DNA of 64,000 nt from Breviolum minutum Mf 1.05b.01 (Eukaryota > Sar > Dinophyceae > Suessiales > Symbiodiniaceae): contig DF239055.1 of NCBI GenBank assembly GCA_000507305.1, forward strand, positions 129,602 to 193,601, in the 5' to 3' direction. Both the position numbers and the translations under genes were made by a program. This document shows, piece after piece, positions 38,371 to 48,800 of this stretch (its first letter is position 1; each line of letters begins with the position of its first letter). A model generated the notes under the pieces. It worked only from the letters and a program-made list of their open reading frames with translations, was not told where the DNA came from and did not search any database.

Positions 38371-39750
38371 TCAGGAACATGCCCCCAACATCTCCAACCA
38401 ATCAATTTTTACCCTGAGCTGGCACCCGTCCACCAATATCCACCGATCCAGCCTTGTAAAGAGCTATGCATTGTCTCCATATACTTTTGTTCGAAGGTCA
38501 ACTTGCTGAGGACATTAAAATTCCTCGTTCGAGATCAGCTTTAAAAACAACATAACATGAGACAATAGGGCACCTCGTCATGGTTGTCTGGTTGTTTCTT
38601 TTGATTTCTTTTTGAAGGGAAAGGGAATCTGCAATACCAGCTCGGAACTTTGAAATCCATTATCGAAAAATCGCCCATGAAATGGCAATCTTCATCAAAC
38701 AAACAAACCTGTACAAGTGGATTTGTTTTTGATTTTTTTTGTGTTTTTTCTTTAGGCCAATGTTGATACAAATTGCCAAGTGGAGAACACCAACAGAACC
38801 CCCCTGAAAACAAAACATATACCCTGAAAAATTGATGGTTTGTTCAAGTTCAAATGTTTTTTTCTTTTAGACTGGTCCGTTTTCCGGTTGCATTTGCTAT
38901 TTTTGGGGATACATATATATATATATATTAAATATATAAATATATTTGTGGGTATAGCATGATCATTTTTTGGACACCGTGCAGGTGTAATTGCCACCAA
39001 AGTATCTCAAGCTCAGCCTCTTCAACCAGCAGGTAGATCATCAATGCACCTGTCGCATCACCAGAGGTGGTCGGTCGTAGCGCAATGCCCCAATGATCCA
39101 AATGGGGTTACTGTACCTCTCTAGTTCAGGAAATCCAAATGGAGCATCCACATGTATTAATAATATATGTATGCGTGGATAAATCTCTCTCTATAGATAT
39201 ATGTATATATTTGATGTAACGAACAGAAACCAATAAATTTGCCAAATACGTTCGTTTTATCAAAAGCATGGCGACTGGTTACTAATCAGATAGTGACTGA
39301 AATGTAAGCTTGGCTATTTGTTATATCTTGCTAGGGCTCCCATAGGATGTTGGATTGAAATCCAGGATCAATGGATAGGATCACTAGCCTTGTAATTACA
39401 CTAGCGTAGACCCCAAACAGTTTACAGTAAGCAAATTTAGATTGAAACCTGTGATTTTGATTTCTAAATGTGTTTGTTCTAGATGCGGCCACACCAACCA
39501 ACACCCACCCCCACATGAAGAATGAAGGGAGACAACCGGAGACAACGGGAGACAAGACCACTTCAGAGACCAAGAAGCCGACCACACCAACCAACACCAA
39601 GGCGGCCAGATCTAAAGTTGCATTAAGAACCCCAACAGTAAACTGTTTGGGGAAAAAAACATCATTGACAATCTTCATTGGATATCCCAGGAAACCTCTT
39701 ACTCCAATGATTCAACTGCTAAAATAAGTTTCCGTCATATCACCCACACA

Positions 39751-39878
39751 TCAACACCAACAAGGTGCTTGGAAGTTTTTATATGCAATTCCCTGTTGGC
39801 ACACTTGCCGAAAAAAAGAAGAAACGTCGAACATCCCCAAGTTTTCGTAGGCGACTGGAGCAACACCACCATCTCCAC
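39751..39878 (-). CDS. methyltransferase exon 18 with stop codon
   Basis: Acceptor TTTCAAAG|G. It encodes GDGGVAPVAYENLGMF, then DVSSFFRQVCQQG, ending APCWC and TGA. There is no family match, but the phase fits and the family normally ends soon after exon 17. If exon 17 is not spliced, it instead reads into a TAG at 40059. Confidence 0.6.
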
Positions 39879-42800
39879 CTTTGAAAAACGAGACACCAAA
39901 GCATTGCATCAAACCAAGGGCCCAGAAATCCAAAGAATAACTGCCGTGAAACAGAAACCAACAAGCCAAGTGCATGGGACAAACCTCGGCCGATGTTTCA
40001 GGTGTTTCAGGGAGAGGTTTTTGTTGCAATTTGCATGTTCTGGTATTTCAAGAACGTGCTATGTGTGTTGACCAAAGAAGGCACATGGAAAAAAGGCAGC
40101 ACATCTCGCTCTTTTTTCATTGCTGTTGTCATCTGTGAAGCCTTTCCACTCCATGCATGCAGCCACTTCAAACTTAGCAGTATGAGGTTGAAGATCAAAG
40201 CATCGAAGCTCCTGATTCCGGCACTGTAAAAATAAGGACCTCCAAAATTCCAAAATCCATTTCACAGAATGAAGCTAGTGTAAGAATACGGTATGTAATG
40301 CTTGAATAGTGCAATGAAAGGATGAGTAAGGATGATATTTAGCTGGAAAATGAGTTGAACAAATGCTTTACATACATAAGATATTGTTGTTCACTAGCCA
40401 TCACTAGCAACGGCATGGCAGGTAAACTTTCTTAACATGAACTCAAGGATGTGACACTCGACAGGACCAACATATCCTGCCTAGGAAAAGAAATGTCATC
40501 TTTTCAACAACTCCGGAAGATTTTTTCCAAGTTCTGTGCAGCTACCTCCCCCCCCCCCAAAAAAAAACACACACACAACACATATACACTCTCTGAAACC
40601 AACAGTTCGTCCCTGAAAATAATCCTTCCCAAAAGGAAAGGATCGTCTCCCAATCATCCATCATTTTTAGGTGCTTATATATTACCAAAAATGTGAAATC
40701 AGTTTGAAGTATAAATCTCTTTTGGATGACACGGCACCAATGATTCTGATTATAGAGGAGCTTCTATTTCCATGTATATAATATGGGTACCTACATTCTT
40801 TTTGAAACACACTTTTGTCCTTTCGTGCGAGCACTCTTAGCGAATGTACAATCAAACTAAAAAGCATTCATCATCACATTGACAAAATATGACAAAATAT
40901 TCACCATATCATATACAATCCTGTGCATGTCGTAATCGCAATCGTCACCATCATCACCATCATCTTTTAAATCCTCATCGGCATCACATACCTGAAAGTC
41001 ACCATGCCAGTTGTCCCGACACAGGTCTTCCATGGTCTTGCATGCAAGATCATGCATTTCTTTATGCAGGTATTATGTTGTCAGTTGTCACCCTTCCCAG
41101 TGATTCACTGGCAAGTATTAGTGGGAAAATGAGGGTGTATAGGAATCCCCTACTCAAAAAAGTTAGGTAATAATCCTGGTGGTGACGGCTCGCCAGCATC
41201 CACAAGGAAACTGCCAATCCCCTACCGTTTCGAACGGCACTATTGAGTGGATGGTTTTCCGACAAAAAAACCGTTTGGTGGGATATGTATGGATGTTCCA
41301 AACGCAGGGTAGTTGAATCGTTTTTTTCCCAACAAATTCGGATTGGTGGATAGACCTGGTTATCTTTTTTAACTGAATTCTGGGATCCAAGAATGGCTCA
41401 TGACTTGAACAGGCACCGCACCGTTCAAGAGGTTAGAGGTGATCTTTTGATACAAAAACAAACACTCTTCACACAGGATGTGGTTGGTTAAGCATCCTTC
41501 AAACGATAGCCTCTCTTCGTCGTCAAATAGGCCACATCTCGCAAGAATGCCCTGCCGCTGCTGATGTACAATAGCTTTGGTACCTGCAGCTCTAATAGCT
41601 GACGTCGAAAAGCTTTTGGCATGCCATTTCGCCCAGGATCTGCAAGCAAAATACCTGCAGGGTGCCAACACTTTTAGGTGAAATGGCTGGGTTTGACCAT
41701 GGATTTTTCGTTGGTGCTGTGGGCTCACTGCTTTACGGGTTTGATCATACACGATACTAATATATTTGTAGATATTAGGCCGCATTTGCGTCTTCTAACT
41801 GACTCAGTTTGCACATAAGGTCTACATTTGCTTGTGCGAATTTTGTGTGTGTGTGTGTGCCTGCGCCCGTTTCAACATCTGTATAAACTTCATTCCCACC
41901 AGCATCAAGCTATTCAAATCTATTCAAGATACTTGGTGCAGGCAGGTTCGACGGAAGCGACTCCACCATTGGCAGCACATTACCAGTGTCAATAGAGCCA
42001 TCTTCAACGTCACTGTCTTCCTCGATGGACTGACCTCTTCAAGTGCGGCTGTGTGGACGTGTGTGTCGGCTCCAGGCAAAAGATCTCTAGTAATTCAGTA
42101 CAGTAACCCTTTGCTAATCAAGGTGTCGCACTTCAGCACCAACTTACAAACATCAAATTGAGTGGTTTTAGGGAGGTTTCAACGAGAAAGCTTCTTGATG
42201 ATGTTGCATGATTCATTTAACATTTGGGGGCAATCGCCAAACAAATGCCCTAAAAAAAGAATCACAATGGTATGAAAGCACTGGATCGAGTCCCACTATC
42301 ACTGCGCAACATTCAAACACCAAGCTCCTGACTAACTGATAGGCAATGTGCATCGATATTTCCACCTTGTCATTCAATCTTAGCAGGAGTTAATCATGTT
42401 TCATTGCAGGGTATCCTGTAGCCTGCTGTTGTTAGCACCCAAGCTGTTTTTTGACCCCCACCTTGGTTTATCACACCTGCTGGTAAAACCCTGTCTAATC
42501 TCACAGCAAACCACCACCACCACCGACACCTTCGGATGTTACATCGCCAATGGAAGCTGCAGTTAGTCGGTGCAAGAAGGCTGGAACACCCAAGTCGGCT
42601 TGTAACACGGAAACCTTCGGTGTTTCAGGGTGAAGCCGCGTCCTCAGTTTCTCCAACAAAACGTGACCCCAACAAATACCAGGAGATCTACCGGCTACTG
42701 GTGTACCCTTTCTTTTGGACGGTACCACAAAGGTTGTTGGCAAAAAATTCAGGCGAACAAACATCTTCTGCAAACATTGAATCCTCTCTGACATAGCTTG

Positions 42801-45800
42801 TGTTTCATTTTTTTGGGAGGTCGGGGGGGGGGGGTAGGGAAAATGAAGCCCTTAAGCAGTAAGGCCATGGTGAAAAGGTGAGGAGTTTCCGAGTTTGAGA
42901 GTTGGGAAGGGGAAGGCACCCGTTCTCAACATCTTGCCCTTTCCACAGTAAGAAGAAAACATATGCCATGCAACATTAGAAATGCTAAACGTGTCCGATA
43001 AACTAAACATATATTATAGCATGCAATTGTGTTTTCCAATTCTCCGTTTCCAACTTATAGGCAACACATATCGACACATTAATTGTATGTTCATGGTTCA
43101 TGATTTGTTTTTCATAGCTATGTTTGTTGATCCCAGTGCTACAAAAAAATGTCCGGATTTGCTGAGTTTCAGGTTCTCTTGCAGCTGCTGCAAGGCTGGT
43201 TTGGAGCGATCGATGGAGATAAGACGAAGATCCGGATGGTGATGTAGGAAGGCTAACGTTAACAAGCCTTGACCACAAAAAGTGTCCTGAAATCCATGGC
43301 ATTATGGCAGTGAACTAAGGAGTGAAAGGATCAACCGGGGAGGGGGTTTACCCTTGATGTGTCTTTGTTTTAGAGATGTTTGTTGAGCGAAATACACAAT
43401 CTGACATTACAGCATTTCCCCATCCTCAAGTTGAGTGCGAAACGGACGCTGCCAGTTCCCTTCGAGTAAGAACTCACCATTTCATTGCAGATCGAAGTGT
43501 TTGACGTTTCTCTCTCTCCCCCCCAACCCCCCCCCCCAACAACACATCCATTTCAACCATCCACCAAAATGTTTATGTCATCTTGTTTAAAAAAAAAAAC
43601 ATGTTCGGCCCAAGGATCCCAAAGCACCTCGTCTGGACCAATAGATCCAATCATTTCCAGCAGCTGATGGATCACCTTTTCCGTTGAAAAAAGATTTGGT
43701 CGGAAGAAGCCTTCAGGAGATAATCGCACCTGAAAGTCCTCGGTTTAAGTTGGCGAGCTTCCCAGGCGTCATGGGTGTTTTTTTGGGGGGTTTGGACATG
43801 ACGTGGGGGAAAAAAAATATGTGACCTTTTGTTGGTGGGATTTTTTGTTCGAGGACCTATAAAATGATGGAAGATTAACATGGAATATGCTTTGAACTTG
43901 GCGAATCGTGTTTCTCTAAAACTTTGTGGGGGGTGATGAAACAAGCGAGAAAAAAAGGCATTAGATATCAAAGTCAGTACTACCGTACTACCCTTTCTCC
44001 CAAAATCATGGTTCAGTGGAAAATCACCGAAAAAAATGAAAGGAAAGTCATATTGGAGGAATCACCCATTTTCCACTTCCATTATGGGAGGAATGGTAAC
44101 AAAACCAACTCAGAATGCACTAGGCCAATATGTTCAACCCATAGAGGTCAATCAGTCATGAGAAGAAGTAAGTCTCCATCTCCATTTCCACAATGAATCG
44201 TTGAGAAGCTATAAAACTCCAACATGCCCAGCCCTCCCCAAAATAAACATCTGACAAAACCATACAAAATGAATCATCTGTAAATTATCGCGGCAATCTG
44301 AAAATCATACTGCAATCTGGCAGGTTCACGCAAAAGAAACCTATTACAGTATATACAGTACATGTAGATTTTTGACACCATTCTGCATAGTTGCATGTCA
44401 TTATACAGTCTATACAGGTTTAGTTAATTTCATACGATTGATAAAATGTCAACTTCAAACTACATGTTTTTTAACTTGAATTTTCCACAAAGATCTGGGT
44501 CAATTCTGGGTCATCTAGTCATCTGCCGGAACACCACCGGTGTTCCAAATGAAATCAGCCAGGCTGCGAAGAGTTCATGCAGTAAGAAGGATCTTCCTGC
44601 CAATAACCTTGCCATTTGCTCGTTTGATGCGGCTGGAAGTTCCAATAATATTCCCGGATTCCCCTTATATAAATTGGTTCAGTACATTGGTGAATCCCAT
44701 GGTACCATATATCCATTAAAAAAAAACACCAACAAAACATATCCAAGTAACTGATGACCTTGTAAACCGACAGAACGCCAAGTGGGACTTTGTACAACAT
44801 GTTCTCCTCCCTCCTGGCAGTCGATTCTGTCTCTCAGCTGGCTGCTCACTAAAACTTAAGTTAAAGAGTCCGAACACAAAAAAAAACATAGGGGGTCCGG
44901 ATTTCATCTGAGTGTGCTTTGGAAGATTGCAAGAGATAAGAATTAAAAATTGTTTCCATGTCAAGTTACCACTTTGATTTTCTTTGATAGATCTGATGTC
45001 ATTTACTTCCATTGCTTGGTGGATCATCCCAGATAGTAAGTAGTTTGCAACTATGGTTAGTAAGCCCCATCACTGGGGCTGTTCCCTTTCCAAATGGCCT
45101 AAGTGGCTTATAAAGGGAAGTTACTAATAATACTATCTGGGATGGCCACAACGTTTGCATCTTTGGCATCATTTGGGTCTGGTTTCGGACGCAGAAAGTC
45201 AAGCTAAACCAAGTGACACTAGATCCTCACAACAGGTAAAATGTTTGCAAATAAAACATCAACATTAAAAACCAGCAACACAAACAAAACTTCGTTAATT
45301 CATATCCCATTTCTCCAAACAACCTTTAAACGATTACTAATTTCATAGTTCTTTTTTAAGCTCTGAGGAAGCTAGCTACCCCAAGCAAGTTGCCTGTGCC
45401 AAAACATCATCAACCTGTGCAGCTCCTTTGACCATGTCACACCAACGAGTTGAGGAACTTTGGCCATGGCAGTTCTTGCAATTTCTTTCAAGACCTTCAC
45501 GGGAGCTTCCTCCACGGTCACCAAAGTGGCCAAAACCTGGAGGTTTTGGGAAGGGAACAACAAATCTCAACTTTCGTTGTTAACTCTCAAACAAGTGATA
45601 CGAAAACACAAAATGTGAAAAGTCACAAACAAAGTAGATACATCAATTTACAGCTTATTAACTATATAAAGTCTGTAGAATTTCCATATATATATATATT
45701 ATATAACATTCCTTTGTGCTGAAGTTGCAGCTGAAGTTGTGCCATACTTCACTCGAAAATAATGGAAGGGATTCTCTTTACAAAACCACCTAGTTAGCTT

Positions 45801-48800
45801 TTCTAACAGGGCTTCCGCAAGTTTCGGTGGAAAAAGCCAGTTTGCTTGCTTGCAAAAAACATGTCCTGACCATGTAGGGAAACCCATTGTGCACTTGCAT
45901 CTCACCCTCGGCAGCTCAAACTTCTATGAAAGAGATCCCCACTCTAGAGATATGCTTTCGAAATTACACCAACCAGCTATTCTCTGCGTCAAGTATCTGG
46001 TGAAATTCGACAAAAATGCTATCTTCCCTGGCTCAAGAATCCCTTAACTTACCCCCTTTTCACCCTCCAAACGGTGCCCGCCTCTAGTTCGGACTCCACC
46101 TTGGGTCGAGCTGAACGCAGCACCAAGTGACATAACCAGCCATTGCCCCTGCGCTCCTCAAAAGCTTGCGCTGACACACCACGCGCAGCGGCCAGAATCG
46201 CCTGCCAGGCGAATTAAGGAATGTCCCCTGAGGTGGTCCCGCTTTTTAAAGGACATTTCATCTTCCAACCATCAACTTGCAGGGGATATATGTTGATGAC
46301 GGCGTTATATGATGTTGATGATTTTTATATGATATCAAATAGTTGTAAATATTTTTTTTTAATGATGTTTAATTGTTTAATGATTAAATGATTTTGTTCT
46401 TGAGTTTTACAGTGCCACCAATTGATTCTGCATCTGTTTCAAGGGTTTGGTTCAACTGACCCCGGCTTCTTCAACCCCGGAGTCCCAAGTCCATCCCGGC
46501 TATCAAACCTCAAAGGCTCTATGTGCAACTTCTGGATGTAAATGACCTTGTTGCCAGTTGGTGGTTTCAACCCATCTGAATTAATAAAAATGGGAATCTT
46601 CCCCAAATAGGGATGAAAATAAACAATATTTGAGTTGCCACCACCTAGGTTGTGGTGGTGATGCTGGTGCTGGTGGTGGTGCTGATGTTTATGCTGGGAC
46701 GGCAGGGTTGGCCAAGATGGATGAGTGCTGAGAATTTGCCTCCAGCTATCATTTTCTTGGGCCTGGATGTGTGTTTGTATATACTATGGCTGGTCAACCA
46801 CTCCCCACCCAGAAATTAGGGTGGGGAATAAGGGTTATTAACCATTGGTTTTCCTTCCTAAGGCCTTATTTCTGAGGGGGTACTTAAAGGGGGGGGGGTT
46901 AGGTTGACTAGCCATGAATATAGTTTTGGTCCATCAGCGGGCACTTAACAAGATCAACAAGGCAAAGCGAAGATTGATAGGGATCCTGGATACTGAATCC
47001 CCTACCAAAGAATGCTAGAAGTACCAAACATGCTGTAATTATCCTGTCGGTCACTGGCATCAAAGAACATGCTAGTTCCTGGTCCTTACTGTATTTGTCT
47101 TCATACACGTATTGGAATATACATATATATATATAATATATATATATATAAATATTATATTGTCATTCATTAAAAAATGGAAAAAATACATATTACATCA
47201 CTTTACTTCATTTCTTAGTGCACACCCACCAATCCACCAAGAAAAACTGGACCTCCTTTGTATTGCCGGGCAAAGAAACATCGAGAGAGCGGAACTGGGA
47301 TTGGAATACCTTCTGGGTGAAGACCCAATTGCAAACCCTCACGTAGAAAGAAACGAAATTCCGTGCGAGCATGCCAGCCATAGATTTCCTGAGAGATTCC
47401 CCGAAGCTTTACTAATCATCCCAGGGTGGTTGTTGGGGATTTTTGAACCATCAACGGTGGTGAAATCTGAAGATTACTTGAAAGGACTCTCACAAAAACC
47501 AGGATATGACTGTTGATGGGTCTGGGATCGGATACATTCAAGACATGCAACATCTCTGCTCACATCACTTTGGATTCAGGTAATGTAAGCTTAGAAAAAC
47601 AACTCATGCGGCGTTCCCAAAAACAGCATGACAGCATCCGGACAAAGTTCTTGTTTTTCTTTCCAACATTTACCTAAGGACAATTTTCCTTACAAACATC
47701 AAAAGAGACTATCCTGCCTGAAGGGTCGGTCAACTACATCACCTATGGGGGAAACCAAATCCGCACCGCCCATCACGTCAACCCATCCATGTCTAGTTTC
47801 AGGACTAGCCAAGGGCGGTTGCAATGGAAGAAGCGGTTTCACATTGAACTCTTTCAAGCGCATTTGTAGAAGTGTAAACTTTTCGTGTAGTTGTGCACCA
47901 TACTTCCTGTTTTGGCCAAGGAAAAACTGGCAAACAAAGCATGGAGTTGCTCTAATGTTCTCCTGGAAGCTACTCTAACATGGAAATTCCACCATATGAA
48001 GTAACCCTTGAGGTAGCGGGATTTTGTATTGATACGCTAGATTGCGGCTAGGGGGCGCAAGCCCTCCTGATTTTCATTAATCTTTTGGATTGTGGGACTG
48101 AACTGGAAAATAAACGGCAGGAACTTCAAAAAGATATGCCATCTCAAAAAGGAACATCATCTTCCAAATCTCCAGTTTGGAAGTCCAGCTCTTTTCCCGC
48201 GGCGAGACGAAAGCACGGTTTAGCTGGTTTTCCCAGGTGGAGACTGACTAAATGTAACGTGGCAGCCACGCAACTTAAGAAAGAATAAACGTATATTCCA
48301 CTAGTAAGCAATGATACTGACTTGGAATAAGAGTAATCTCTTATGGCGATACTTTGTGAGAGTGATCTATAACAATAATGATGAAATAACAATCACCCAA
48401 CATATAGGCAATGAAGTTAGTCATAAGATGTCACGTTTAGCAAGTACTCCCTATATAATGATTGGATTCTGAACAATAATTTATTCACAAGTAGTCAGTA
48501 GTCATGAATGACAAGAAACCTCCCTGTTTTAGAGGACTTACCTTCAAGAAGGCCGGGGTCATTCACCGGATGATTGAATGATGACTTGTGAGGTCACCAA
48601 CGCACCCCTACTTCTATTTGCATATCCATACCCCACATTCCTTCATCACTGTCAAAGTCATCAGCCAAGGTGCAGGTTTTGAAACGCGCATCCCCCGCAT
48701 TTCTGGGCAAAATGCTCACACCGTGGCGTGACTTCATGAACCGAGGCTGAACAGCGTTCATCGATGGCCAAACGGTAGCGACCTTGAGCGCTGCTAGAGA

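Larger units (their letters stand above)
31500..39700. other. repeat-rich stretch, only weak open segments
   Basis: Family A and B copies and a hairpin. Open segments at about 32.2-32.5, 36.9-37.1, 37.28-37.40 and 39.4-39.7 kb are coding-like on one or both strands, but none shows a domain or a unique splice pattern. Probably contains exons of at least one unassigned gene. Confidence 0.45.

Noticed and set aside
39900-39960. Kinase-like SLDFWALGLM in an open minus frame
   Set aside because: No other kinase motif nearby, and the segment falls in the intron between the last two methyltransferase exons when these are joined in phase.
41400-41550. RING-like cysteine pattern (CGLFDDEERLSF ... CLTNHILCEEC) in a second minus frame
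   Set aside because: The same bases in another frame give the methyltransferase segment ADPGRNG ... LYISSGR ... RGYRLKD, in phase with the exons on both sides. The RING frame lacks the first Cys pair.
45850-46047. 65-codon plus-strand ORF (SSNFYERDPHSRDMLSK) and a minus reading EDSIFVEFHQILDAEN
   Set aside because: Falls in the intron between methyltransferase exons 8 and 9, which join in phase as ARPK-VLAT. A separate nested gene cannot be excluded, but nothing supports it.
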